The translations under genes were made by a program, and so were the position numbers. Below the pieces are notes generated by a model, which saw nothing but the letters and a program-made list of their open reading frames with translations, made no database searches and was not told the DNA's origin. Shown in pieces: positions 9,754 through 18,758 of a stretch of DNA of 64,000 bases (positions within the stretch are counted from its first letter, which is position 1; the number at the start of each line of letters is the position of its first letter). The stretch comes from Rhodocyclaceae bacterium (GTDB taxonomy: Bacteria; Pseudomonadota; Gammaproteobacteria; Burkholderiales; Rhodocyclaceae). The DNA lies in the NCBI GenBank assembly GCA_013388985.1, contig JACAEF010000005.1, positions 1 to 64,000 of the forward strand, given 5' to 3'.

Positions 9754-10061
9754 TCCTTCAACTGCGGAGTTCCCAAGTGGGCACTTGTTCGAGTGACAGT
9801 AGTCGGCCGGTCCTGATGACCGGCACCCCCTCGGCAAGATAACGCGCAGCTTCCCTGCCGCTATCTCGCCGAACGCGAGAGGCGGCAATCGCAACGCAGC
9901 ATCCCGCTGCACGCCATTCCCCTCCCGGACAACTGAATGGCTGATCGCCACGCGGCGCTCGGCCGCGAACGCTGCGACCGTCATCGGTCGCAGGCTTGTC
10001 ATCTGCGCTGGCTAAGCTGCGCATGACAGCCCCCGCTCGCTGCGGGACCCGCCTTGCTTCG
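9754..10061 (+). ncRNA. Long structured 5' leader of the mgtA operon (candidate riboregulator)
   Basis: Between promoter and ribosome-binding site lie many stems. CAAGTG/CACTTG is at 9774-9787, with an alternative pairing of CACT to AGTG 9792-9795. A 7-bp stem lies at 9806-9824. A two-part stem lies at 9856-9887 (TGCCGC/GCGGCA enclosing TCTCGC/GCGAGA). A 5-bp stem lies at 9896-9910, a 9-bp stem with a TCAT loop at 9972-9993, and CCCGC/GCGGG at 10032-10046. Two short reading frames are present: GTG 9777-9842 (21 codons) and ATG 9937-10026 (29 codons). Mg2+ transporter genes are often controlled by leaders, so control of mgtA is a reasonable inference. I could not match it to the M-box. Confidence 0.6.
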
Positions 10062-10074
10062 AAAGGAGGTTGCC

Positions 10075-10809
10075 GTGCGCATCGTTCGTTTTCTGCATCC
10101 GGCTCGCTTTGGCGCGGCCTATCCGCCACTTTGGTCAGCCCTGCTGAGTATCGCCTGTCTGTTCATCCACCCGGCCCACGCGGCGCGCCCCATGGTCACC
10201 GACGATGCACGCATCGTCGATGCCAAGGCCTGCCAGCTCGAAAGCTGGGTCAAGAGGAGCCCCGACAGCACCGAATTCTGGGCGCTGCCCGCTTGCAACT
10301 TCACCGGCAATCTGGAGCTGACCTTGGGCAGCGCCTCGACCCGCGAGGCGGGCCACAGCCGAACCACGGATGTCGTCATGCAGGGCAAGACGCTTTTCAA
10401 AGCCTTGGATACCAATGGCTGGGGGATGGGCTTAGCCGCAGGCACGGTTCGCCATCCGGCGGCGGATGCCCGTGACTGGTATGCCTACGTACCGACCAGT
10501 TTCTCGTTCCGCGACGATGCCGTGCTCGTGCACACCAATTTGGGCTGGTTACGCGAGGGGAATACCCGGCGCAACCGCTTGACCTGGGGCCTCGGCACGG
10601 AAGCCCAGCTTGCCGAGCACTCCTGGTTGATCGCCGAGACCTTCGGCCAGAACCGGGACAGACCGTTCCATCAACTGGGCCTGCGTCATTGGCTGGTTCC
10701 AGATCGTGTTCAACTGGATGCGACCTACGGCAACCGCAACGGTGGCGGGAGCAACGAGCGATGGTTTTCGATCGGCCTGCGCTTGCTCTCGGTGCCATTC
10801 CTGCCGTGA
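10075..10809 (+). CDS. Putative outer-membrane beta-barrel protein ahead of mgtA
   Basis: A 244-residue protein with a signal peptide (hydrophobic LWSALLSIACLFI, cleavage after AHA about residue 36). The mature part is rich in aromatic residues and alternates polar and apolar strands, and it ends in a short hydrophobic strand, as in small outer-membrane barrels. It resembles the transporter family annotated as MetA-pathway of phenol degradation, but I cannot assign a substrate. GTG 10075 is preferred over TTG 10054 because AAAGGAGG lies at 10062-10069. It is in the same direction as mgtA, 109 bp upstream, and shares its leader, so it may take part in Mg2+ homeostasis. Confidence 0.6.
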   Translation: MRIVRFLHPARFGAAYPPLWSALLSIACLFIHPAHAARPMVTDDARIVDAKACQLESWVKRSPDSTEFWALPACNFTGNLELTLGSASTREAGHSRTTDVVMQGKTLFKALDTNGWGMGLAAGTVRHPAADARDWYAYVPTSFSFRDDAVLVHTNLGWLREGNTRRNRLTWGLGTEAQLAEHSWLIAETFGQNRDRPFHQLGLRHWLVPDRVQLDATYGNRNGGGSNERWFSIGLRLLSVPFLP

Positions 10810-10918
10810 TGCATGACCGCAACGGAACTTTGTCAAAGATGACCGACCCTGAACATCGATTGCCCGCCTGAGTGCGCTTTCCAGAGCGTGGAACCGGCGG
10901 GCGGCCAGGAGAAAAATC

Positions 10919-13690
10919 ATGAACTTCACGCTCTTGAAAGAGTTTTTCGCGGGCTTCGTCCGTGCCCACGGCTTCGGCCGCCATTTCCGCCGCCTGCTGC
11001 TGCTCGACAGCCTCTCCGGCATGACCGTCAGCCGCGAACTGCCGGCCGAACACGGCAAGCGTCTCGTTGCCGCGGCGACCGTCGATGCAGAGGTGCTGCT
11101 CCAACAACTCGACAGCCATGCCGACGGCCTGAGCGAAGTCGAGGCAGAAGCCATCCGCCAGCGTGTCGGACTCAACGAAGTCGAGCATGAGAAACCGCTG
11201 CGATGGTGGCAGCACCTGTGGCTCTCTTACCGCAATCCGTTCAACCTGCTGCTGACGCTGCTGGCGGTGATCTCGTATCTGACCGAGGACGAGAAGGCCA
11301 CTCTCGTGATCGGCACCATGGTCGTGCTCTCGACGCTGTTGCGCTTCTGGCAGGAGGCCAAAGCCAACGAGGCGGCCGACGCATTGAAGGCCATGGTCAC
11401 GACCACCGCCACGGTGATGCGCCGCGATCTCTCCGAGGACGCAGCGCCGGTGTTCGAGAGGTATTACGGCGCGCACCTGCCCGTGAAGCAGGCGCGGCGT
11501 ACGGAAGTGCCGATCCGGCTGCTGGTGCCGGGCGACGTGATCGTGCTCTCGGCCGGCGACATGATTCCGGCCGATTGCCGCGTGCTCGCCGCCAAGGACC
11601 TGTTCGTCTCCCAGGCGGCGATGACCGGCGAATCGATGCCGGTGGAGAAATTCGCCGTCCAGCGCGATCTCCGGGCGATCAATCCGCTCGAACTGGACAA
11701 CCTTCTGTTCATGGGGACCAACGTCGTCTCCGGTTCGGCCACGGCCGTGGTGCTTGCCACGGGCAACGCCACCTACTTCGGCGCGCTCGCTTCCCGCGTC
11801 ACCGCCGCAGACCGCGCGCCGACGCAGTTCCAGGCCGGCGTGAACAAGGTGAGCTGGCTCTTGATCCGCTTCATGTTCGTGATGGCACCGCTGGTGCTGT
11901 TCATCAACGGCTTCACCAAGGGCGACTGGATGGAGGCGGTCCTGTTCGCGCTCTCCATCGCCGTGGGTCTCACGCCCGAGATGCTGCCGATGATCGTCAC
12001 TGCGACGCTGGCCAAGGGCGCGGTGATCCTGTCGCGCAAGAAGGTGATCGTCAAGCGTCTCGATTCGATTCAGAACTTCGGCGCGATGGACGTGCTGTGC
12101 ACCGACAAGACCGGCACGCTGACCCAGGACAAGATCTGCCTGGCGCGGCACGTCGATGTCTGGGGCAACGAGTCCGACGAGGTGCTGGAGATGGCCTATC
12201 TCAACAGCTACTACCAGACCGGCCTCAAGAATCTGCTCGACATCGCCGTGCTGGAGCACGTCGACGTGCAGCAGGAGCTCAATCCGGCGAAGAACTACCG
12301 CAAGGTCGATGAGATTCCCTTCGATTTCGAGCGCCGTCGCATGTCGGTGGTGGTCTCGGAGCGCGAGGATCACCACGAGCTGATCTGCAAGGGCGCCGTC
12401 GAGGAAATCCTCGGCGTGTGCACCCATGTGCGCCATGGCGAGAAAACCGAGCCGCTGACGCCGGAGTTGCTCGAGCGCATCCGCCGCGTCACGGGCGAAC
12501 TGAACATGGAAGGGCTGCGCGTGGTGGCGGTGGCGATGAAGGAAGTGCCGCCGACGAAGGAAGCCTATGGCGTAGCCGATGAAGCGGAACTGACGCTGAT
12601 CGGCTATGTCGCTTTCCTCGATCCGCCCAAGGAGAGTGCGGCACCGGCGCTCAAGGCGTTGGCCGAGCACGGCGTGGCGGTCAAGGTGTTGACCGGCGAC
12701 AACGAGCTGGTTACCGCCAAGGTCTGCCGCGAGGTCGGCATGAAAGTCGATCTGGGGAGGATCCTGGTCGGGGGGGAAATCGAGCGCATGGGCGATGCCG
12801 CGCTCGCCGAGGCGGTCGAAACCACCGACGTGTTCGCCAGGCTGACGCCAGCGCACAAGGAGCGCATCGTCCGCACGCTCAAGGCCAACGGTCACGTCGT
12901 CGGCTTCATGGGCGACGGCATCAACGACGCACCGGCGCTGCGCACCGCGGACATCGGCATCTCGGTCGACACGGCGGTGGACATCGCCAAGGAGGCGGCC
13001 GACATCATCCTGTTGGAAAAGAGCCTGATGGTGCTCGAAGAGGGCGTCGTCGAGGGCCGCAAGACTTTCGCCAACATGTTGAAATACATCAAGATGACGG
13101 CGAGTTCCAACTTCGGCAACGTCTTCTCGGTGCTGGTTGCTTCGGCCTTCATCCCCTTCCTGCCGATGCTGCCGATGCATCTCCTGGTGCAGAACCTGCT
13201 TTACGACATCTCGCAGATCGCCATTCCGTTCGACAACGTGGATGACGAGCTGCTTTCGACGCCGCAGCGCTGGAACCCGGGCGACGTCGGCCGCTTCATG
13301 GTCTTCTTCGGGCCGATCAGCTCGCTCTTCGACATCACGACCTACGCCATGATGTGGTTCGTGTTCGGCGCCGACACGCCTGCGGAACAGACCCTGTTCC
13401 AGTCAGGCTGGTTCATCGAAGGACTGCTGACGCAAACCTTGATCGTGCACATGATCCGCACGCCGAAGCTGCCGTTCCTCCAGAGCCGCGCGGCGACCCC
13501 GCTGATGGTGATGACGGCGCTGATCATGGCCATCGGCGTCTTCATTCCGATGGGTCCCCTGGCGTCCTACTTCAAGCTGCAAGCGCTGCCCGCTCCTTAC
13601 TTCGTCTTCCTGCCGATGATCCTGCTGGCCTACATGGGGCTGACGCAGGCGATGAAGGGCTTCTATTTCCGCCGCTACGGCTGGCAGTGA
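10919..13690 (+). CDS. mgtA: Magnesium-transporting P-type ATPase
   Basis: A 923-residue P3B-type ATPase (E. coli MgtA 898). It has the actuator TGES motif (AAMTGESMPVEKF), the phosphorylation motif CTDKTGTLTQD, the nucleotide-binding region with KGAVEEIL, the hinge motif GDGINDAPALR, and about ten transmembrane segments, including the MgtA-type C-terminal half (FGPISSLFDITTY). It imports Mg2+ across the inner membrane at the cost of ATP. The start ATG has AGGAG ten bases upstream. The structured leader at 9754 suggests control after transcription starts. A long antisense reading frame over this gene is a codon-bias shadow. Confidence 0.96.
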   Translation: MNFTLLKEFFAGFVRAHGFGRHFRRLLLLDSLSGMTVSRELPAEHGKRLVAAATVDAEVLLQQLDSHADGLSEVEAEAIRQRVGLNEVEHEKPLRWWQHLWLSYRNPFNLLLTLLAVISYLTEDEKATLVIGTMVVLSTLLRFWQEAKANEAADALKAMVTTTATVMRRDLSEDAAPVFERYYGAHLPVKQARRTEVPIRLLVPGDVIVLSAGDMIPADCRVLAAKDLFVSQAAMTGESMPVEKFAVQRDLRAINPLELDNLLFMGTNVVSGSATAVVLATGNATYFGALASRVTAADRAPTQFQAGVNKVSWLLIRFMFVMAPLVLFINGFTKGDWMEAVLFALSIAVGLTPEMLPMIVTATLAKGAVILSRKKVIVKRLDSIQNFGAMDVLCTDKTGTLTQDKICLARHVDVWGNESDEVLEMAYLNSYYQTGLKNLLDIAVLEHVDVQQELNPAKNYRKVDEIPFDFERRRMSVVVSEREDHHELICKGAVEEILGVCTHVRHGEKTEPLTPELLERIRRVTGELNMEGLRVVAVAMKEVPPTKEAYGVADEAELTLIGYVAFLDPPKESAAPALKALAEHGVAVKVLTGDNELVTAKVCREVGMKVDLGRILVGGEIERMGDAALAEAVETTDVFARLTPAHKERIVRTLKANGHVVGFMGDGINDAPALRTADIGISVDTAVDIAKEAADIILLEKSLMVLEEGVVEGRKTFANMLKYIKMTASSNFGNVFSVLVASAFIPFLPMLPMHLLVQNLLYDISQIAIPFDNVDDELLSTPQRWNPGDVGRFMVFFGPISSLFDITTYAMMWFVFGADTPAEQTLFQSGWFIEGLLTQTLIVHMIRTPKLPFLQSRAATPLMVMTALIMAIGVFIPMGPLASYFKLQALPAPYFVFLPMILLAYMGLTQAMKGFYFRRYGWQ

Positions 13691-13832
13691 GGAGGTCAGG
13701 GCGATATGCTCCGCGACCCGGTCTCGGCGCTCGGCACGCTGTTCGGCCTCGTCGCCTGCTTGCCCGGCAGGACGCGCCGTTGAGCCGTTGCGATCGCGCG
13801 GAGCGCAGCGGATCGTGGCTGATCCGACCGAT

Positions 13833-13880
13833 TTGCACGGGACGGATGGATCGGATAGACTGGATAGTCTAGTCTATCCG
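13833..13880 (+). promoter_or_regulatory. Promoter and TetR-type operator of the efflux operon
   Basis: TTGCAC (13833-13838), 17-bp spacer, TAGACT (13856-13861). A perfect 10-bp inverted repeat, CGGATAGACT and AGTCTATCCG (13852-13861 and 13871-13880, 9-bp spacer), covers the -10 box and transcription start. This is the layout expected for autorepression by the adjacent TetR regulator. Confidence 0.75.
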
Positions 13881-13892
13881 GTTGGCGTATCC

Positions 13893-14513
13893 ATGTCTGC
13901 CTGCATCCCGATCCAGTCTGCGCACGATTGCCGTTCCCGCCTGCTCCAGGCGGCCTGTGAGGTATTCATTGCCGAAGGCTATCAGGTCGGCGTCGACCGC
14001 ATCGCCGCGCAGGCGGGCGTCGCCAAGCAGACGCTCTACAACCATTTCCCGAGCAAGGCCGAGCTCTTTGCCGAGGTGATCAAAAACGCCACGGCCGAGT
14101 TCCTCGTCGCTCTCGACGACGACGGTGCACCTTTGCGCGAGCGCCTGTTGCGCTTCGGCCTGCGTTACCGCGAGCGCCTGCTCTCGCCGGGCGGCTTGCA
14201 GTTCTATCGCATGCTGATTGCGGAGATACCGCGCTTTCCCGAACTCGCCGCGGCGTTCTACGCGGCAGGACCGCAGCGGACGGCGGCGACTCTGCGGGAT
14301 TTGATCGTGACCGCGATGGAGCGCGGCGAGTTGCGCCGCGACGATCCGGATTTCGCGGTGACGATGCTGCTGTCGATGCTGGTCGGCGCCGAACGCAGTC
14401 ATTATCTGCTCTCTGGCGTTGCCGCACCGGCCGCCGATCCGGCGGATGCCGCGCGAATCGTCGATTGCTTCCTGCGTGCCTTTGCGCCCATGCCTTCACG
14501 GAGAAAGAAATGA
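13893..14513 (+). CDS. TetR/AcrR-family repressor of the efflux operon
   Basis: A 206-residue protein. The N-terminal helix-turn-helix reads VGVDRIAAQAGVAKQTLYNHFPSK, and the C-terminal domain is the AefR/TetR_C type that binds a ligand. It is the first gene of the operon with acrA-acrB-oprM and its stop overlaps the acrA start (ATGA), so repressor and pump are made together. The palindrome just upstream (13852-13880) is its likely operator. ATG 13893 was chosen over an upstream in-frame codon that lies before the promoter. No strong Shine-Dalgarno sequence is visible. Confidence 0.9.
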   Translation: MSACIPIQSAHDCRSRLLQAACEVFIAEGYQVGVDRIAAQAGVAKQTLYNHFPSKAELFAEVIKNATAEFLVALDDDGAPLRERLLRFGLRYRERLLSPGGLQFYRMLIAEIPRFPELAAAFYAAGPQRTAATLRDLIVTAMERGELRRDDPDFAVTMLLSMLVGAERSHYLLSGVAAPAADPADAARIVDCFLRAFAPMPSRRKK

Positions 14514-15634
14514 AAAAGATCACATCCGTCATGCTGCCCGCCTTGCTCGTCGTGCTCGCCGCCTGCGGCGAGGGCAGCAAGCAGGGCCAGCCGGCCGGGG
14601 CCGCCGCGCCGCCGCCGGAAGTCGATGTGGTGACGGTCGCGCCGTCGAACGCCGCCGTGACGCGCGATCTGCCGGGCCGCATCACGGCGGTGCGTGTTGC
14701 GCAGGTGCGCGCGCGTGTCGAGGGTGTGGTGGAGAAGCGGCTCTTCGTCGAGGGCAGCGACATCCGGGCCGGCACGCCGCTGTTCCGCATCGAACCGCGC
14801 GTCTATGAGGCGTCGCTCTCGGCGGCCGAGGCCAATCTGGCCGCGGCGCGGGCGACGTTCGAGCGTTACCGGCCGCTGCTGGAGATCAAGGCGGTGAGCC
14901 AGCAGGAGTTCGATGCCGCCGCCGCCGCCGTCAAGCAGGCGGAAGCCGCGCTGGCGAAGGCGAAGCTCGATCTCGAGAACGCCGTGCCGACAGCGCCGAT
15001 CTCCGGCCGTATCGGCCGCGCGCTGGTCACCGAGGGCGCGCTGGTCGGCAAGGGCGAGGCGACGCCGCTGGCGACCATCGAACAGCTCGACCCCGTCTAT
15101 GTGGATTTCACCGAGAGCAGCACCGAGCTGCTGCGCCTGCGCGAGGCGATCAAGTCCGGCCGGAAGAAGCGTTCCGACGCGACGCGCGTCGCGCTGGTGC
15201 TCGAGGACGGCAGGCCCTATGCGCATCCCGGCAGGCTGCTGTTTTCCGACCTGTCCGTGGATCCGGCCACCGGCTCGATCCTGATGCGTGCGGAATTTCC
15301 CAATCCCGACCGGGAGCTGCTGCCGGGCATGTTTGCCCGCGTGCGCTTCCCCGAGTCGGTCGTCTCCGGCGCCATCGTCGTGCCACAGCGCGCGGTGCAG
15401 ATGTCGCCGCAGGGCCAGTTCGTCACGATCGTGGACAAGGAAGGCAAGGCCGCGCCGCAGCCGGTGAAGATCGGCGGCATGAGCGGCGGCGACTTCATCG
15501 TCACCGACGGCCTCAAGGGCGGCGAGCAGGTGATCGTGAACGGGTTGCAGAAGGCCCGTCCCGGCATGCCCGTGAAGCCCGTGCCGTGGGCGCCCGCCGC
15601 TGCGCCGGCGCCGACCGCCAAGCAGGGCGACTGA
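14510..15634 (+). CDS. acrA: RND efflux periplasmic adaptor lipoprotein
   Basis: A 374-residue membrane-fusion protein. The lipobox is LLVVLAAC (Cys near residue 19), followed by a lipoyl half (RITAVRVAQVRARVEGVVEKR), the alpha-helical hairpin (about residues 95-165, EANLAAARATFERYRPL), the second lipoyl half and the beta-barrel domain (LLFSDLSVDPATGSILMRAEFPN). It joins the inner-membrane pump to the outer-membrane channel. The start overlaps the tetR stop by four bases, with GAGAAAG upstream. Confidence 0.95.
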   Translation: MKKITSVMLPALLVVLAACGEGSKQGQPAGAAAPPPEVDVVTVAPSNAAVTRDLPGRITAVRVAQVRARVEGVVEKRLFVEGSDIRAGTPLFRIEPRVYEASLSAAEANLAAARATFERYRPLLEIKAVSQQEFDAAAAAVKQAEAALAKAKLDLENAVPTAPISGRIGRALVTEGALVGKGEATPLATIEQLDPVYVDFTESSTELLRLREAIKSGRKKRSDATRVALVLEDGRPYAHPGRLLFSDLSVDPATGSILMRAEFPNPDRELLPGMFARVRFPESVVSGAIVVPQRAVQMSPQGQFVTIVDKEGKAAPQPVKIGGMSGGDFIVTDGLKGGEQVIVNGLQKARPGMPVKPVPWAPAAAPAPTAKQGD

Positions 15635-15635
15635 G

Positions 15636-18600
15636 ATGCTGGCGAAATTCTTCATCGACCGCCCGATCTTCGCCTGGGTGATCGCCATCGTCATCGTCCT
15701 GGCCGGCAGCCTGGCGCTCAAGAAGCTGCCGGTCTCGGCCTATCCTGCCGTGGCGGCGCCGTCGATCGCCTTCAACATCACCTATCCGGGCGCTTCGGCG
15801 CAGGTGATCGAGGACACCGTCACCTCGCTGATCGAGCAGGAGATGAACGGCATCGAGCACCTGCTCTACATGGAGGCCTCCTCCGAGCTCGGCACCGCCA
15901 CGCTGACGCTGACTTTCGAGCCCGGCACCAACATCGATCTCGCCTCCGTCGAGGCGCAGAACCGCTACAAGCGCGTCGAGGCGCGCCTGCCCGAGGAAGT
16001 GCGCCGCATCGGTGTGCCGGTCACCAAGCCGCAGCGCAACTACCTGATGTTCGTCATGTTCTATTCGCCGGACAAGAGCATGAGCAACATCGATCTCGGC
16101 AGCTTCGCCGCGGCCAACGTGCTGAACCAGATCCTGCGCGTGCCCGGAGTCGGCGAAGCGGTGCTGTTCGGCACCGAGTATTCGATGCGTATCTGGCTCA
16201 ATCCGGACAAGCTCAACGCTTACAACCTCGCGCCTTCCGACGTCGCCAACGCCCTGCGCGCCGAGAACGTGCAGCTCGCCACCGGCGAACTGGGCCAGGC
16301 GCCGGCGGCCGGAGGCCAGCAGTTCACTGCCGTCATCGTCACGCGCGGCCGACTGTCGACGCCGGAGGAATTCGGCAACGTCATCGTGCGCGCGCGGCCC
16401 GACGGTTCGACGGTGCGCGTCAAGGACGTCGCGCGCGTCGAGCTGGGCGCGCAGGATTACAACATCTTCGCCCGCCTCGACGGCCAGCCGGCGGCGGCCA
16501 TCGCCGTGCGCGTGGCGCCCACCGGCAACGCGCTCGACGTGGCGAAGGCGGTCAAGGCGAAGATGGACGAGCTGTCGCCCTATTTCCCGAAGGGCGTCGC
16601 CTGGACGGTGCCCTACGACACCTCGCGCTTCGTCGACATCTCGATCACCGAGGTGCTCTACACCCTGCTGGAGGCGATGATCCTCGTCTTCCTGGTGATG
16701 TATCTGTTCCTCGAGAACCTGCGCGCCACGCTGATTCCCGCCGTCGTCGTGCCGGTGGCGCTGATGGGGGCGATGACCGGCCTGTTCCTGCTCGGCTATT
16801 CGATCAACGTGCTGACCATGTTCGCGATGGTGCTCGCCATCGGCATCGTCGTGGACGACGCGATCGTCGTCGTCGAGAACGTCGAGCGCATCATGACGGA
16901 GGAGGGCCTGCCGCCGCGCGCCGCGACGGTGAAGGCGATGGGACAGATCTTCGCCGCCATCATCGGCATCACGCTGGTGCTGATGGCGGTGTTCGTGCCG
17001 ATGGCCTTCTTCGGCGGCTCGGTGGGCGTCATCTACCGCCAGTTCGCCGTCACGCTGGTGCTGACGATGGCTTTCTCGGCGCTGATGGCGCTGACGCTGA
17101 CGCCGGCGATGTGCGCCACCGTGCTCAAGCACGCTCCGGGCAAGGAGGTGCTGCCGACCAGCGGCTTCTTCGGCTGGTTCAACCGCGTCTTCCGCCGCAC
17201 CAGCGAGGGCTATCGCTCCACCGTCGCGCGCATGCTGCGGCGGACCGGCCGCTGGCTGGCCGTCTATGCCGCCATCCTCGTCGCCGTCGGCTGGCTGTTC
17301 GCGCACCTGCCGGGCAGCTTCCTGCCGGAGGAGGACCAGGGCTACTTCATCAACGTCGTCCAGCTGCCGCCCGGCGCGACGCAGGAGCGCACGCTCGAAG
17401 TGGTGAGGCAGCTCGAAGCCTACTACCTGAAGCAGCCGGAGGTCGATCACGTCATCGGCGTCGTCGGCTTCTCCTTCTTCGGTCGTGGCCAGAATGCCGC
17501 GCTGGCCTTCGTGCGGCTCAAGGACTGGGATCTGCGCAAGGATGCCAACAGCATCGCCGGGGCGGTCATCCGCCGCGCCAACATGGCGCTGTTCCAGATC
17601 AAGCAGGCGTTCATCTTCGCCACCAACGTGCCGCCGATTCCCGAGCTCGGCGCCATCGGCGGCTTCGATTTCCGCCTGCAGGACCGCACCGGCCAGGGCC
17701 GCGACAAGCTGATGGAGGCGCGCAACGTGGCGCTCGGGCTGGCGATGAAGAATCCCGTGCTGGCGGGCGTGCGGCCGGAAGGACAGGAACCGGGCCCGCA
17801 GCTGATGCTCGACATCGACCGCGCCAAGGCCGAGGCGCTCTCGATCGACATGGCCAGCCTCAACGATACGCTGCAGTCGGCGCTCGGCGTCGCCTACATC
17901 AACGACTTCGTGCGCCAGGGCCGCATCCTGCGCGTGCAGATGCAGGCCGAGCCCGACCTGAAGTCGCGCCCCGAGGACATCCTGCGCCTGCCGGTGAAGA
18001 ACCTGCAGGGCAAGATGGTGCCGCTCGGCGAGATCGCCACCACCCGCTGGATCGTCGGCCTGCCCAAGCTCGACCGCTACAACGGCCTGCCGTCGTTCAA
18101 GCTGTCCGGCGGTCCGGCACCCGGCCACAGTACCGGCGAGGCGATGGCGGCGATGGAGAGCATCGCCGCGCAGCTGCCGCCGGGTTTCGGTTTCGAGTGG
18201 TCGGGCACGTCCTACGAGGAGCGCCTGTCGGGGGCGCAGGCGCCTTTCCTCTTCGGCCTGTCGCTGCTGGTGGTCTTCCTCGCGCTCGCGGCGCTCTACG
18301 AGAGCTGGTCGATCCCCTTCGCGGTGATCCTCGTCGTGCCGCTCGGCGTGCTCGGCGCGCTGCTGGCGGTGCATCTGCGCGGCCTGCCCAACGACGTCTT
18401 CTTTAAGGTCGGCCTGATCGCCATCATCGGCCTTTCGTCGAAGAACGCGATCCTGATCATCGAGTTCGCCAAGACCTTGCACGAGGAGGGCATGGAGCTC
18501 GTCGAAGCCACGCTCGAAGCGGTGCGGCTGCGTTTCCGACCGATTCTGATGACCTCGATCGCCTTCATCTTCGGCGTGCTGCCGCTGGCGATCTCGACCG

Positions 18601-18758
18601 GCGCGGGCGCCCAGAGCCGCCACGCCATCGGCACCGGCGTGATGGGCGGCATGATCGCCGCCACCGCGCTGGCGGTCTTCCTCGTGCCGGTGTTCTTCGT
18701 CGTCGTGCGGCGCATCTTCCCCGGCAAGCCCAAGCCCGCGGAGCCCCATCATGAATAA
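15636..18758 (+). CDS. acrB: RND multidrug efflux pump, HAE1 family
   Basis: A 1040-residue inner-membrane pump with twelve transmembrane helices in two repeats. The proton-relay aspartates are present in TM4 (GIVVDDAIVVVENVERIM) and the N-terminal pattern FFIDRPIFAWVIAIVIVLAG is typical of HAE1 pumps such as AcrB/MexB. It exports hydrophobic compounds using the proton gradient. The start is one base after the adaptor stop region and its end overlaps oprM by 8 bp, so all three parts are coupled. Substrates cannot be read from sequence. Confidence 0.97.
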   Translation: MLAKFFIDRPIFAWVIAIVIVLAGSLALKKLPVSAYPAVAAPSIAFNITYPGASAQVIEDTVTSLIEQEMNGIEHLLYMEASSELGTATLTLTFEPGTNIDLASVEAQNRYKRVEARLPEEVRRIGVPVTKPQRNYLMFVMFYSPDKSMSNIDLGSFAAANVLNQILRVPGVGEAVLFGTEYSMRIWLNPDKLNAYNLAPSDVANALRAENVQLATGELGQAPAAGGQQFTAVIVTRGRLSTPEEFGNVIVRARPDGSTVRVKDVARVELGAQDYNIFARLDGQPAAAIAVRVAPTGNALDVAKAVKAKMDELSPYFPKGVAWTVPYDTSRFVDISITEVLYTLLEAMILVFLVMYLFLENLRATLIPAVVVPVALMGAMTGLFLLGYSINVLTMFAMVLAIGIVVDDAIVVVENVERIMTEEGLPPRAATVKAMGQIFAAIIGITLVLMAVFVPMAFFGGSVGVIYRQFAVTLVLTMAFSALMALTLTPAMCATVLKHAPGKEVLPTSGFFGWFNRVFRRTSEGYRSTVARMLRRTGRWLAVYAAILVAVGWLFAHLPGSFLPEEDQGYFINVVQLPPGATQERTLEVVRQLEAYYLKQPEVDHVIGVVGFSFFGRGQNAALAFVRLKDWDLRKDANSIAGAVIRRANMALFQIKQAFIFATNVPPIPELGAIGGFDFRLQDRTGQGRDKLMEARNVALGLAMKNPVLAGVRPEGQEPGPQLMLDIDRAKAEALSIDMASLNDTLQSALGVAYINDFVRQGRILRVQMQAEPDLKSRPEDILRLPVKNLQGKMVPLGEIATTRWIVGLPKLDRYNGLPSFKLSGGPAPGHSTGEAMAAMESIAAQLPPGFGFEWSGTSYEERLSGAQAPFLFGLSLLVVFLALAALYESWSIPFAVILVVPLGVLGALLAVHLRGLPNDVFFKVGLIAIIGLSSKNAILIIEFAKTLHEEGMELVEATLEAVRLRFRPILMTSIAFIFGVLPLAISTGAGAQSRHAIGTGVMGGMIAATALAVFLVPVFFVVVRRIFPGKPKPAEPHHE

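Noticed and set aside
9754-10061. M-box Mg2+ riboswitch
   Set aside because: I could not line up the conserved M-box blocks with this leader, so it is reported only as a structured leader of unknown class.
10397-13180. A 927-codon open frame antisense to mgtA, and similar long antisense frames over acrB (15513-18752), aroC and others
   Set aside because: High GC with third-position bias leaves antisense frames open. Their translations are Arg/Ala/His-rich with no domain pattern, while the opposite strand holds clear conserved proteins.
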